A stretch of DNA of 64,000 bases from contig JAQGEQ010000322.1 in the NCBI GenBank assembly GCA_034620365.1, positions 327,153-391,152 of the forward strand. The letters run 5' to 3'. Shown one piece after another: positions 26,437 to 40,599 of this stretch. How positions within the stretch are numbered: position 1 is the first letter of the stretch; each line of letters starts with the position of its first letter. The DNA comes from Pegea sp. RAD2-039 (Eukaryota; Chordata; Thaliacea; Salpida; Salpidae). Made by a program: the position numbers and the translations under genes. Below the pieces are notes generated by a model, which worked only from the letters and a program-made list of their open reading frames with translations, ran no database searches and was not told the origin of the DNA.

Positions 26437-29400
26437 ATGTCACTATCAGACGATGAGGATAACACAGAGGTGAGAATATTTGCTATTTTAACTTATGTTT
26501 TATTCTATTTTTTAAACATTGGCAAACTTTACATTTTTTAATATAAATTTTTGAGTAACTTGTCAAGAATTATAAAGTCAAGTTAAAAGGTTGATAAAGA
26601 TAGATGTAGCTATCATCTTGACTTATAAAAACAGTCAGTTAACTTCACTCAGCCAATGAAGATGAACTTCATATTAACATAATCTTGCACTTATTGATTA
26701 ATATTTTTAGGAAGTTTCAAATTATTTCCAGTAAATCATTCACAGGAAAATTTTTCTAAATAGATTTGTCAATAATTTTTCTTTGTATTTATGGTTTCTT
26801 TGTTTGTATTAACCATAAACATAGCTAAGTTTTTGAGTTTATTTATATTTCAACATCAATATACAAAAGTATTTATTTCTATCAAACTTTTATATGTTTT
26901 TATTAAATTGAGTCCTCTGATATTTCAGTTTTTATTCTTTTAATTTGATTATAAATACTAATTGAAATATACTTTAGAGCTTGTAAGATTATATTTCAAT
27001 CCAATTTACATTTTTTTAGATTGATCCTATAATTTCTGCTTTAAGAGATAAAGCAAGATCTGGGAACGGAACCGCAATTTTTTCAAGAATTCAAAACCTA
27101 AAAGGAAACGAATCGAAAGACGGAGCATCCTCAAGTACCAACGGTATTGAGCGGCAAGCTGAAATTCAAGCCCTTATAGAAGCTGCGGGTTCATTAATTT
27201 TTTAGTTTTTTTCTAGTGGATTATTCATATTTCTTATTGAATGTTTGAAATGAGTAAAAGAATAATTCAATCTTTATGTTTTTTATAAGGTATTGGAACT
27301 TTTTCCACCTCCGACGGCAAAAAAATTACTGACCCAGGAGTCTTACATCGGATATGTTCATCTGTTTCAGGCTTAGAAGAAGCAGCATCTAAATCCAGAG
27401 TTGAACCCCAGACCTCCGAGTCCAGCCAAGACCGGTACTTCAAACCAACCAATCAAATTACTTTTTCCTTTTCTAATTCCAATCCGATATTCACCAACTT
27501 CTTTGCAGAACATTAGTGGATGCCTGTAATAAGCGAGATGTTAGCGCAGTTAAAAGCCTACTAGCCTCTGGATGGAGTGCTAATGAAGCTACTGATGATG
27601 GTGAAAGCCTCTTATCTTTAGCTTGTTCATCTGGCCAGTACGAGCTAGTAGAAGTGAATATATATTTTATTTATTATTTCTAACTAATTACATTTCTTAT
27701 TTTCTGCTGAAAGTTTAGAGATTAGAGTTTCTAGTTGTTTTTTTAGCTTTTTTAATTACTTTTAGTCTATTTATTTATGAACGTGAACAAATTCTGATAA
27801 AAATAAATGAAGATATTTTCTAATTCAAATATTCTTACTTATTCTTATGCTGTGGTGGGGAGTCGTTTATTTACTGAGTTTATACAAATTGCTCACTGCT
27901 TTTATGCTTTTCAAAAGTGCTTCAAAACCTCCTTAAACGCTTTATCAGTTTTTTAAATCTAATAACTGTGCTGAAATGACAACTTAACTAAAAAAACGAC
28001 ATCAAAATACTCTTATCATATTTTCCGTAGCTTTTTATTTGGTGATTTTCTTGAAATGTCTTTCAACTATTACAACCACAAAGCTTGCCCCTTAGTGCCA
28101 CTTCACAGCCTTGCATGACTTCAAACCACATACCTACCTGCCTTCCTGCATGTATATTGCTGAAATTAACTTGGATTTGAGTTGCTTCATCACCCAGAAC
28201 TTCTATCGTCTGTAATAGGCTTTATTTTATATAGGTTTTGCTTTGTATACCTCCATTTGCTGATGAGAGCAAATACCTTACTTCACCTACTGGCAAGGAT
28301 CTCCGAAAAAAACTCACCGCAGATTATTTAGAACTTCTTAAGTCTCAACTAACACAGGCACTTCTTTCTTTGCTTTCAACTTATTTTTCTTCTACCAACA
28401 AAATTCCTTTTAATTGTAAATAAAACTGAAAACCCAAGTTGATAGGAGGCAAACAATTTTATGTAAATTGTTTACCTTTAAAACATATGGCGACCATAAC
28501 TTCAAACCCCACATGAACGTCATGCTTGATCTAACCCGATCTCATTTGCATAGGTGCTGTTACAGCATAATGCAAATGTTGAAGACTGTGGAACAAAAGG
28601 TGAATGTACCCCGTTGATGGAAGCTGCTTCTGGTGGTTACGGAAGTGTTGTTCAATTGCTATTACGTCATAATGCTGACGTCAACGCCACCTCAAGTACC
28701 GGTATGTATGTCCAAGTGTCCAGCTACTGTTAGTTGACGGTTTACTGTCCAGGAAACACCGCACTTACCTACGCTTGTTGTGGTGGTTTTGTCGATGTTG
28801 TTAAGATTCTAATCGACGCCGGAGCCGATCTTGAAAGCCATAATGAAAATGGACATACACCTTTGATGGAGGCGTCCTCGGGTGGCCATGTCAACGTTGC
28901 TGCCCTTTTACTTGATAAAGGGGCAGGGATTAACACCTCATCTACTGAATTTAAAGAGTCTGCCTTAACCCTTGCCTGTTATAAAGGTTTGTTGCATCTA
29001 CTTTTGAAGTTTATGCTTGATGGTATCACTTAATGATTCTTTTCTTAAAAATCTTTTTGTACATTTTTTAAATTGACATCAGCTGATTTTAAACAAATTT
29101 CTCAAACCATCGACTACTTATTTATAGAAACTTTTTATTGTTTATCTTTTCACAAGCTGATAACTTGCTATTTTTTTTCTAATTAATTGTGTTTACTAAC
29201 ACCTTAAAGTTTATTTTTGATTTATAACTTGAGGGCTTGTAACAATTGCAACAATCTAATAATAGTTTCAACAAATATATCTTTTTTAAACTTTACTGCT
29301 AGCTAATAATCTACTTAAAAATATTCAATTAAGCAACACTAATGCTAATGATCGAAAGTTTGATTAAGAAAAGTTTAAAGCATCAAATTTGTAAGTTTAT

Positions 29401-32400
29401 ATCTATGTGTAGTTTTAAATAATATATTGCTCTTCAAATGACATCATTATTATTGTCTATTTTCTTATTTTCATTTTTAAAGTAATTAGGATAAAATTTG
29501 CCGACTAAATCAACTTTTACAGATCTTCAATACAAGTTATTAAAAGTCTTTAGTTGAAGAGTTGATCTATAAAAAATCTCTTTCTAGTTTTGTACTTTGT
29601 ACTATATGTAGAAAAACATTTTTAGAAATCTACTAAATACTTGATTGCCATCTCTTACTTATCATTTACTTTTGTTTGAAATCAAACCATCTACTGGTTT
29701 TCATCGAAGTCTTATCGTCAACTCTCTACAAATTTCTAACAATTAATCTTCATCTAATTGATATTGAATTGAAGATCAAGTTTTATAATAGAAGTTTGAA
29801 ATTAAATATTTAAACGACATAAAAAGTGTATTTCTTCCAACAACATCACCTTATATACGTCAATATTTTCATTTCTTCACCTGATCAAACTGTATAAATT
29901 CCAGGGCATCTTCCTATGGTCAAGTACCTGTTAAGAGCCGGCGCTGACCAAGAACACAAAACTGATGAAATGCACACAGCCCTAATGGAGGCTTCCATGG
30001 TCAGTTCATCGCTCCTGTCCACCATACTGTGGTTAACTGTGGTCTGTTTCACAGGATGGTCACGTTGATGTTGCCAAACTACTACTGGACTCCGGGGCAC
30101 AAGTTAACATGCCTGCGGACAGTTTTGAATCTCCTTTGACGTTAGCTGCTTGTGGTGGTCATGTCGAGTTGGCTCAACTGCTAATTGCACGAGGTGCCGC
30201 GCTAGAAGAAGTTAATGATGAAGGATACACCGCTATTATGGAAGCCTCTAGAGAGGGCCATGAAGAAATGGTCTCCTTGTTGCTGTCCAAAGGTCAGAGG
30301 TCCCTGAACACTTGTCTGGGTTGCTTACTTTAGTATTTGAAGGTTGTAATGTAAACGCTAAGACGGAAGAGACGCAGGAAACTGCTTTAACATTGGCATG
30401 TTGTGGAGGGTTTTTAGAAGTTGTTGAGTTGTTGGTAGATGGTGGTGCCGATATTGAGTTAGGTTCTTCAACTCCACTGATGGAATCCTCACAAGAGGGT
30501 CAATTAGAAGTTGTGAAATATTTAATCGGCAGAGGTAAGATCATGATGATGAGCGACAGGCGGTGATGACGTGGTGTTTCAGGTGCTGACGTAAAAGCGA
30601 CAACAAAAAGTGAAGATACCGCACTCCATTTCGCTTGTGAGCAAGGACACACTGATATTGCTGAAGTATTATTGTCACGAGGTGCAGATATTGAAGCAAA
30701 AACAGAATGTGGTCGCACACCTTTAATGAAGGCTTCTCGCGCTGGTCATCTCTGCGCTGTTCAGTACCTTATAGGACGAGGTAGATGATCACGTGACTGA
30801 TTCTAATACTAATGCGTTGTGATTCAGGTGCAAATGTAAACCACGTGACAAACAGCAACGATCATTCAGTCTTATCACTAGCTTGTGCTTTTGGTCATAC
30901 GAATGTTGTAGAAACCCTTCTATGTCAGGGGGCTGATCCCCTTTATAAGGTTTTATCTTTAAAAATTTATTTTTATCACGTGATTAATCTGTAATCAGTA
31001 GACTGATAAGCTTTAAGTGTTTGTTTAAAATGTGGTTCTTTAAAAAGTGTTTAAGTTGGTGACCAACAAGTCACTTGATCCTCATCACTTGTAGATCGTC
31101 TCCTTTCACAGAATCTTTTCTATTTCAGTTGAAAGATGATTCCAATATGTTGATAGAAGCATCTCGAAACGGTCACGTGTCAGTAGTCAGATTACTTCTG
31201 GAGTTTCCTGAAAACTATGTGGCGGTAACCCCCGAAAATCAACAGGTAACCAACAACAACCAATCACATTTGTAACAACTCCTTCAACAGTCTGATGGAA
31301 TCCTCCATTCATCTTGTGATGAGCATGAAGATCAACTAAACAATCTTTCTCCTGGATTCCAACTAGATTCAAATAGTTGTGGGGAACAAGTAGATCCACA
31401 ATTCACTCCCCAAGCAGATGGATGCGAAGAGGTGTTCCTGGAACATATGTCTGAACAAGGTAAGTGAAATTCCATTTGATTACATGCTAGATACTATCTC
31501 ACTTCTGTAATTATTGTCAACTTATTTTTGAATTCCAAACCAAGTTTCTATGTTAGCTGCTGAGGTCGTCAACCGACTCATCCGTCATGGAAGCGTGTTA
31601 ACTCAAACAGCAGAAGGGTATCTTCCACCAGCAGCAAAAGAAGAAGTTGAAAGTGACATCACTCTCCAAATAGAAAACTTCTTGAAAACAATGGCGAAAG
31701 ATCCAAATGGTCAGTTGGCATGGAGACTTGAGATCAATTGAATCTTGTGTTCGTTCGTTGAACTAAATACTTTGAATGCGTTTTGTTTTCTATTTTATTT
31801 AGTTGTTCTTGCTCTTGTTGAAGGCAACTGTAAAGAGTTGGAATCTCGAGTGATGAAAGCGGTCGAGAAACAGTTCTACGCTTTATATGGAGATCGATCA
31901 CCGGTAATAAAAACTCCTCACTAAATTGAAAATAAAATCTTCCTAATATCTTGATGATGCTAGTGATGTAAATTCCCGGTTAATTAGAATGTAGTTTTCT
32001 GATGTCTCTAAATTTTTAATTCTTTAATTAGGAGCTAATGAGGAAAATTCTCGATGAGAAAAATAAAGAATATGAAAACCGTGGTGGGTTTACTTTCACG
32101 CTTATCATTTTTACGTTTAATTTCTCATAAAAGTTATTTATAATTGTCTCATTCAACTAATTATGACTTATCTAACGAATTGTTGCTGCTATTTATCAGG
32201 TAACCCTGATGGTGGTGACCAGGGTTTTCTTCCAGTTGAAGTAAGTTTTTATTTAATTGTAGGATGTTTTTGTGGCTTCAACTACTTCAATTATATCATT
32301 TAATTGAACGTTCTACAGACCGCTACTCCACCAACAGCCTCCTATACCTCAAGTGAAGAGAAATTAGGTGAGGATAAATAGTTTTGTTTTTCCACGATTA

Positions 32401-35400
32401 CAAACACTCTGTATAAAAAGTTTACTTTTTTTTGTGACATCTGTTTTTTTTTTCAGTTAACTTGGTCGAGCTGAAAGCAAATTCAAAACATGTTGGTATT
32501 TTCAACGTTCTGTCTTCCACTTTACAAACTTATTGTTTTTATGCTAGGTTGGAAATGGAGACCATTTTGAACCAAACCCAAGTTTTCATGTCATCAACAA
32601 TGGTGGGTACTTTTGATAAATACCAACAAATTATTTAACTCACAAATCTAGTTGATTACTGCTACTGTTGCAAGTAAAATTAATCCTAATGAAATGAGAA
32701 AAGTCCTTTTTAAGTTTGCTCATCTTCACAAATAGCTCAGTTGATATAATTTCAGTTCACTTAGATTGTTTAGTAGAAAATATTTCACTAAATTTGTGCA
32801 ATCTCACACAGACTTGATTTAATTGATATTTCAACAAATTCTTGATGATTAGTTAGTAGACAAGATTTGAAGATAGATGTAAATTTGATGAGACATATTT
32901 GTGTAGGTACTTCTGGTGGCTGTGTTTCACAAGCTCAAACTGAAAATGACACGGATTATTGTCAATGCAACAAATTGACTTGTACAAATTCACCTGGTAA
33001 AGGTAGTTGAGTCTTAGTGTAGTGTTGTGAAACCAGCTTTGAGGGCATTTACATCATTAGGAGGCAATTGAGATCTTCTTATTAATTTATTTATTTGTTT
33101 AGAAAATGAAGACATAGTTGCATCATCTTCTGAATCTTCATCTCGACTTCTTGTTCCTAATTATCGTCAACCTGATGTAGATGCTTGTACCGAATCTAAC
33201 CATGATACTCCTCTTACCCTAGCATGTGCTGGTGGTCACGAAAACCTGGTCGATTTATTATTGTTAAAAGGAGCAAATATTGCACACCGGGATAAGAAAG
33301 GTCATTTGATTATTTCAAAAGACTTCCTCATCTAATCATCTCAACCAGGCTTCACACCCCTTATTCTGGCGGCAACTGCGGGTCACGTGATCGTTGTTCA
33401 AGCGCTACTAGAGGTACACGCTGATATCGAGGCCCAGTCCGAACGAACTAAGGACACTCCCTTGTCATTGGCTTGTTCTGGTGGCAGAGTTGTAAGTTGG
33501 TTGTTATAGTGACAGCCATCAGCAGTCAACTTGTAAATTTAGGATGTAGTCGAAGTCTTACTTCAACACGGAGCTAATAAGGAACACAGGAACGTTTCCG
33601 ATTACACTCCCTTATCTCTAGCGGCATCTGGTGGTTATGTTGTTATCATCAGACTTCTACTTACTCATGGTGCTGAGATCAACTCTAGGTGAGAGCATCG
33701 AATGATCTGAGGTGACAAACAAGTAAATTATGTTGGTGTAGAACTGGAAGTAAACTCGGCATATCTCCTCTTATGTTAGCTGCTATGAACGGTCATGCCC
33801 AAGCTGTCCTCTTACTCCTGGACATGGGAGCAGATATCAATGCCCAAGTACATTATTTGAGGTCCACCTTGTGTTGATGGTGACCACGTGTCTGTTTACA
33901 GATTGAGACCAATCGCAACACAGCATTGACGCTTGCATGTTTTCAAGGACGGCATGAAGTCGTCAGTTTGTTAGTTGATCGGAAAGCAAATGTAGAGCAT
34001 CGTGCTAAAACCGGACTCACCCCATTAATGGAGGCTGCTTCAGGCGGTTATGCTGAAGTTGGTCGAGTCCTATTGGACAAAAATGCTGACCCCAATGCTG
34101 CCCCAGTACCTTCATCTCGTGACACTGCTTTAACTATTGCGGCAGATAAGGGTCATTTCCGGTTTTGTGACCTCATACTGACGCGGTAAGTTGCATATTG
34201 ACTCAAAGTCGTCATCGCCACCTGGTGGTTGGTTACAGAGGGGCGCAAGTTGAGGTCCGTAATAAAAAAGGGAACACGTCGTTGTGGTTGGCGTGTAATG
34301 GTGGACACCATGAAGTGGTCAAGTTGTTGGTCAATAAGGGGGCAGATGTAAACGCGGCGGACAATCGAAACGTGACCCCTTTAATGGCAGCGTTCAGAAA
34401 AGGCCACATACAGGTGATAAGTCCTCATACTTGCCACATTTACTTCATCGGTTTGTTTGTGAGCAGGTGGTCCGGTTCCTGGCAAATGTTGTGTCACAAT
34501 TTCCTTCGGAAAACGAATGTGAGAGGTTTATTGCGAGTGTGAGTTCGGAAAAGGACCAGGAATTGAGGAATTTGTTGCAACAATGTAAAGAATGTATCGA
34601 ACAGTCAAAAGCTCGTCAAGCTGAAGCTGCTAATAAGTTTGCTGCAAATCTACTAAAAGAAATTGACCGTGAACAAGTCAGTTGATGATGTGATGATCTG
34701 TTGGTATTAATTTGATGTTTTAAAGGTGAATGAACAACGAAAGAAGGCGAAACAAGCGAAAAAACGCGAGAAGAAAAAGTTGAGAAAGAAGAAGAAGATC
34801 GCGAAAAAAAGTGAAGAAGAAAACAAGAAAGGTTAGCAGCTCCTCAAACACCTCGTCAATTACCACGTCATGTGCTTACACAGATAGTGAAGTTGGTGTA
34901 GAAGATGTTGAAGAAAATATTGCTGAAAGTAGTCAAGTAAATTCAGATCAAGTTAGTGAAGATGTCGCTGATAGTGCTTCGCGTCTTGTTGCTACTGACA
35001 ACGACGAAACGCCATCTTCATCTCCATCTACTCGCACGAGTAAGTTGTTCGTTGATGACGTCATAACCACGCGATGACGTCATTTCTATAGAAAAAGAAC
35101 GTCTACCGACTCCTCCAATAGAAGACATCATTGCAGCAGCTCCTCCACCAAAGACACCTCCTCCACCAAGGACACCCCCTCTTAGATATGAGAAACCTCC
35201 CAGAGTAGCCAAGTCTCCTGTTTCTAGGGCACTCGTCAAAAAACTCGATGAAAGTCTTCGATCTTTACGTCTCGAATCCAAACCTGTTGACGTCATCACC
35301 AGGTTAGTTGTTGAAGCTTCTATTTCAGTTGATGACGTCATACATCAGTAGAACGGAAGTTTCAAAATCGAACTCGCGAGTATCATCCACCTCTTTATCG

Positions 35401-38400
35401 GCATCTACGCGTCTCACTCCTTCGCGATCCATCCAGAGTCCCAGCAAACGGAACCAGCGTCGCGAAGAAGGTTGGAAAGAAGTTGCCGCTAAAAAATGCT
35501 CGTCGAACGGGTAAGTTGAGTGGTAGTGACGTCACACAGCTAACGCGAGATTTGATTGTTAGATTAAAGTTATTCGTCAACTCGCGACTCGTGTCACGTT
35601 TGATTGGTCGCGCCGGATGTAACATTAACGCGATTCGAGAAGCGACTGGCGCTCATATCGATATCGACAAGCAACGAAAAGGAAGTACCGAGCGAACTGT
35701 CACTATCAAGTAATAGCGAGTTGGTTGCCGTGGTAACCATCGATTAAACGCGCGATGTTAAACAGGGGTAGTGTGGAGTCACAAAACCACGCGTATAACC
35801 TCATCACAACCATTATCAGAGAAGACGGCTGCGACCAAGATGTTCAATCAATCATCACGAGAAGCTTAGCGATGAATCAATTAAATGAGAGACCAAAAAA
35901 TCAACAGAAACCATCAACTCACGTCCAAGTCATCGCCGCCCCAATCCCAACTAAATCAGCGTGGAAAGTGCCCCCTGCAACCTCCTCTAAATCTGTAATC
36001 CTAATTTGTTGTCGTGTCATTTGTTGGGGATTATTTAAAAACGAGCATTTTGTTGTAGATTGCACCTTGGGTGATGTCATCATCTTCATCTTCTTCTAAT
36101 CGTAATATAACAACTCCTTCAGTTGTTTATACAAACAGCAGTTTGAAAACTCATACTTTTGAACCACTAGCGCCACCTACCGGTTAGTATCAACTACATC
36201 ATCATCTCATCATTAAAATATTTGTTACAGAGACAAAAACAAGTGAAAAAATTGTAGTTAACAAAGAAGACACATCAAGAAAACTGTTATCTGTCGATAG
36301 TTCTTCTGATAATGTTTCTGAAACTACATCAATTGGTTACGACCAACCATCACCATCTGAAACCATTTTATCATCACCTATTACAACACCAGATCATCCA
36401 CCAAACTCTTTAAACCAACCAACAGTGATATTACCGAGTTCAGCTACCACTATTTCGCACAATATTTTTACCAAACCAACAAAATCACCAGAAAAACCAG
36501 TACACACAGTTGCACCTATGATTTCAAGCAAAAACTTGGTCCGTTTGTCCTCTGTGTCAACGCACACACCTACAACATACTCCATGTGTGTCACTCTATC
36601 AGGCAGTGATGATACAAGTCCTTGTATCTCATCTTCATCTCTGCTTCGTTCAAATGATGATGTCTTGTCAAAAACTCATCAAATCCCACTGTTACCATCT
36701 TCACTTAAACCTACTGATGTTAATCCGTCAGCTAGTAACCCTATCATCGCTAATCTGACAAATGCTTGTCCTCAATTTGATACAAGGAAAATCGAAGCAG
36801 AGAACGACTCGCGAAACGCTTCGTTTGATAATCTCACCAAAGTCGAAGTAAACAACAAAATGGCGTCGCGATCGATGAATCGTTTCATTACTGATGTCCA
36901 TTCGAGTGAGTATTGAGAATTAGCCGACTTTTTGCTTTTATTTTCCCGCTGAATTTGTAGCTGGCTTCCCTACAATTGATGTGCCGACGACAACGAATGA
37001 AAGTAAGTTTGGAAATTTCTATCCGAACAGTAACCAGCTTTGTTGGAGTAATATGAATACTATCAGTCGAGGTAAGTTCACTGAAGCGGAACACGTTGAT
37101 TTGTAAAATGATTTGTGAATGATTCAGACACAATTGCATCTGATTCACAAACTTCTGAAAGTAGTGAGAATGAACCAAAGCCTCAAATGAAACCAATTGG
37201 AAATGTTAGTGGACACCATATTTGACGTATTTCTATTTTTTCATCTTCTACTTCTTAGGAACGTCGTCAGAATATCAAGATCTCAGCTGCCACCTCTACA
37301 CCAACGTCAATGGTACGAAATCCCATATGGCCCAGTTATGAACCAGTGAGTGCCTGGTCACCGGACACGCAAACCAACAACAACCAAACCGCACGTCCAA
37401 CGTCCACACTTTCACAATCACAAGTAAGTTTTCTACAAAATCTCTGAAATTGATGAAAACCAAACAACAAATTGCTAATCAGATAATGTTAGCTGATGTG
37501 TTACGTAACCAAATACCACCTCAGAACAATGATTGTCGTAATTATCTGCCAAAACATTCTGTGGAAATGAACTTCTCTCCATCACAAAGTAATTATGGCC
37601 CAATTGGAAGTGGACTGGGTCGTGGTAATCGAAATAGTTTGATTCATCACAAGCAATTAAACCATCATACATCGAATGTATTACCAATTAACAACCAGTA
37701 CAACCACCAGTACCGTGCTCCACCACCAGCTGGTTACACGCTGCCTGTGAGTAGTCACGTGCTTGCTTTTTCAACCAATCAATCGTCGATTTACAGATCA
37801 CACAACATCGAGAACAAACCAGCAACGCTGTTCATAAAATGCTTTCCTACCCCATGCCCCCTCAAACTATCTCCCAGATGCAACGATACCCTACTCCACC
37901 TTCGTATGAATACAGCAACGATCATTTCTCACAATATAACCTCTCCAAAAATACAGCAAATCCGTCTAGTAGTAACGATGTAAACTGGCAACAACGAGCT
38001 AATTATTCCCGTAATAAGATGCTTCCACATCAAACAGTAAGTATCAATCTGTAATCATCAATTATTTATGTAAGATTTTCAGGAAATGATGCCAGCTAGT
38101 ATTTATCCGAAGATGCAAAACCCTCCTAATGGAAGTGGTGCACGAGGAAGCCAACCACCTTACAACCAGCTTGAAAGTTACCCGCCTCTTTCTCAAGACA
38201 CTAATCTCTTCCCTGGTCAGTCAAACACCAGCTACGTGTCGCGTGAAAATCCAATATTACCACCCCCGTCTCATTGTAATGATAATGAAATGTATATGCG
38301 AAGTGGTACAGGCAACGCAGCTCCTAACCAGGTGAATAACATGTGGAGATCTAACTACCGCCTTCCTTTTACAATCAACCCAGGTGATTGAATCATTCAA

Positions 38401-38562
38401 TTATTCTTTAATCATAACTTCATCTATTTACAGAATCATTAATGAACCAGCACCGTCAAGAAAACCCAGAAGTAAGCCAGGTTTCTACATCATCAAATCC
38501 ATATTCATAATTTCTAATTTCAGTCTTGGAAAAATACCAACAGTAGCTGGTCGTTGCAGTGA
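26437..38562 (+). CDS. ANKHD1: ANKHD1/ANKRD17 (Mask): ankyrin-repeat and KH-domain protein
   Basis: Forty-four exons sum to 6906 nt (2301 residues; human ANKHD1 is about 2540). Exon ends: 26437-26469, 27020-27188, 27290-27434, 27509-27653, 28554-28701, 28753-28986, 29905-29999, 30055-30292, 30343-30534, 30583-30780, 30828-30949, 31129-31245, 31291-31459, 31545-31709, 31803-31903, 32032-32083, 32200-32240, 32319-32367, 32457-32491, 32548-32602, 32907-33002, 33103-33300, 33349-33491, 33543-33688, 33742-33847, 33902-34185, 34239-34413, 34467-34676, 34726-34831, 34884-35039, 35092-35302, 35349-35510, 35563-35709, 35766-35994, 36059-36182, 36231-36905, 36961-37071, 37128-37204, 37259-37423, 37483-37746, 37797-38036, 38083-38383, 38434-38471, 38524-38562. 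Fifteen ankyrin repeats (residues 116-612), a variable linker, ten more (866-1270), a Lys-rich coil, REEGWKEV, then a KH domain with GRAG loop and GCNINAIRE. The 15+10 layout equals vertebrate Mask, a scaffold/RNA-binding cofactor in Hippo and receptor-kinase signalling. The tail is Ser/Pro/Asn-rich. Confidence 0.97.
27654..28553. other. Large ANKHD1 intron
   Basis: A 900-nt intron, long for this locus. It holds one 61-codon open frame (28238-28423) with no family match and no fitting splice sites; probably chance. Confidence 0.6.
28987..29904. other. Large ANKHD1 intron
   Basis: AT-rich 918-nt intron between the exon ending CYKG and the exon starting GHLPMVK; no internal coding signal seen. 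Confidence 0.65.
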
Positions 38563-39782
38563 ATTCTTGAATGAAAATCCTCTAACTGCCGTCTGCCATA
38601 TGATCTTTTGTTCATCAAATTGCTGAGTAAATCAGCATCATCAGCATGATGTTTTGATGACCACTTTGTTTCGTCCTTTCATGCTAACAACTTTGAAAGT
38701 CTTCTGTATGTCACCTGTTACATCTGTGTATATATCTTGATAACTTTCAGCTAGATTATTATTTAGTTCGCAAAGCTCCAGCGTGGTGTAATTACTGATC
38801 ACTTGCAAACATTGGCAGAAAGGTGGGGCTAGTGATGCTCTTATTATATATAAATTTTATGTTGTCTTTATTTTATTGTTTGAGTGTCAGTTACCAGTTT
38901 CTTTCTCAATATGTTACAACCAGTTTTTCTTCTTTTAGATATAATGTTTTATCTCTTCAACTACCATTTGCATGACTTTTATCATCAACTTATCAAGTAG
39001 ATACTTGTGAGATGATTTAGCTACTGTTTGCAGACGTCAATAGAGCGTTTGTGTAATGAACTATCTTGTGAGAAGATCTTATTATTTGATCATGCATACA
39101 GGTGTTTCTCATATTTCTGTGTTAATATTTGAAAAGTTTTCAACATCAGATGATTTTTTTTGACACAAAGAAGTGGATAGTAAGAAAAATCGGATAAAAA
39201 TAGCATCAATTAGTAAAAAGTTAAATTCCATAAATTATTGAGATGTCAACTAATTTTGAAATTTTAAAAAAAAGTATTTTTATATTCAAAATATCAAACT
39301 TACAAAAATAACTCTCAAAACTCATTTTTCAAATTAATTTTTTATCAAAAATCTCCATTAAACTCGTGATCTTCAGCAGCTGCAAGCCATCATTCGTTTG
39401 GTTTCTGGGGATCAGACTAAGAGCCAGCAAAAGTTGCTGATCAATTTTAAGAAATTAATTGTAAAAACTGAGTTTGGAAAATGTGTAAACGGATTATCTT
39501 GTACATTAGCTCATTGTACAAGTTTCTTTGCTGCCAAAAAATACAATGAAGCTTATCATTGATAGAATAAACATTTCTTGTAATCCATTATATCCATTAA
39601 AAGAGTTAAAAAATATTCAAATAAAGTTTATGGAGGCTTCAATGTAGGCTTGAAAATACAGGTAACCTCTCTGGTTAGGATTGAGCTACAAAAAATTTGT
39701 GTGCAAGATTTTTAAGTTGAAAAAAAGTATTTGAAATAATTTTAAAGTTTATCAAATTACTATAAAGTTGATTATTTTGTTA
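38563..39782. other. 3' flank of ANKHD1 and gap
   Basis: Probably ANKHD1 3' UTR over the first several hundred bases, then AT-rich intergenic DNA. An AATAAA lies near 39620, but no nearer obvious poly(A) hexamer was noticed. Confidence 0.5.
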
Positions 39783-39995
39783 CTACAATTGTGAATCTGT
39801 CCGATTAGCGGTTTTACCGCAAAGATTTAGATTTCCAAAAATTAATTTACAATTTTTACCATCTATTACAATTTTATGACTATAAATTATGCTAGTAGTA
39901 GGCTGCATGCCACTCAGCTTTTTATTAGTATGCCTACATGTGTAGCTAACAGCAAAACTACTGACCAGTCCTGTATGACCATCACTAAGATACAT
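39783..39995 (-). CDS. Unassigned coding-like terminal exon
   Basis: On the minus strand a good acceptor (CACCTTCTAG, ending 39996) opens a 70-codon frame to a TAG at 39783, with unusually protein-like content (SYTCRHTNKKLSGM, KIVIDGKNCKLIFGNLNLCG). No upstream partner exon was found and I do not recognise the family. It lies between ANKHD1 and LINE sequence, so it may belong to a transposon or be a relic. Confidence 0.35.
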   Translation of the reverse strand: MYLSDGHTGLVSSFAVSYTCRHTNKKLSGMQPTTSIIYSHKIVIDGKNCKLIFGNLNLCGKTANRTDSQL

Positions 39996-40209
39996 CTAGA
40001 AGGTGTTTGACTAATTTAAGACAAGGACACTTTAAAACAGAGAAATGATAAGAAACCGATATTTATGGAAGCAATTTCATTGTAGAACTTCCTCAGAAAT
40101 CTGAGCAAATTATTAAAGTAATCATGGAGTAAATACTTCACTGTGTGTCGTTGTAGATCTTGTGAATATAAGATGTATAAAAGACAAGTTTTTTCAGCTT
40201 GATCTAATT

Positions 40210-40345
40210 AACAGAAGTGGTTTGTTGACCAAATTTCTTTTGTTCTTTGCATCTCATTGTGTTTTGCTTTGTTTTCAATCGCACATCTAGCATGGCCGTT
40301 TCAGTCGAAGTATTCTCCTATTATTGTTATTATTAGTTATTACAA
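40210..40345 (+). mobile_element. LINE 3' end fragment (RTE-like)
   Basis: Shares ATGGCCGTT(C)TCxGTCGAAG and the preceding TTTGCTTTGTT stretch with 42030-42115, and ends in a TTATTATT-type tail (40318-40345). This fits the 3' terminus of an RTE-like element whose second, longer copy follows directly downstream. Confidence 0.6.
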
Positions 40346-40599
40346 AGAAGTTTTCTATTACTTTCTAATATCCTTCAAAAAATTACAGTAAGAATTTTAA
40401 TAGCAGTAACAAGGTAACACTGCACTGTATAAAATCATACCGATCATACAAAACCCTGATTGGAACCAACAAACTCAGCGATAGGTTCTGGAAAAGCACC
40501 AGGTAGCGATACCACCAGACTTACCATCTGCGCCTTCTCTACGATAATTTAATTAAATGTTTTGGGTATATTCTAGAAGACATGCGTTCGCTCGTGTGC

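Noticed and set aside
35018..35341. 107-codon minus-strand frame in ANKHD1
   Set aside because: It lies opposite a Pro/Lys-rich ANKHD1 exon; the Gly-rich peptide is the complement of proline codons.
36394..36594. Minus-strand Val/Gly-rich frame in ANKHD1
   Set aside because: Antisense shadow of the long Ser/Thr-rich exon 36231-36905.
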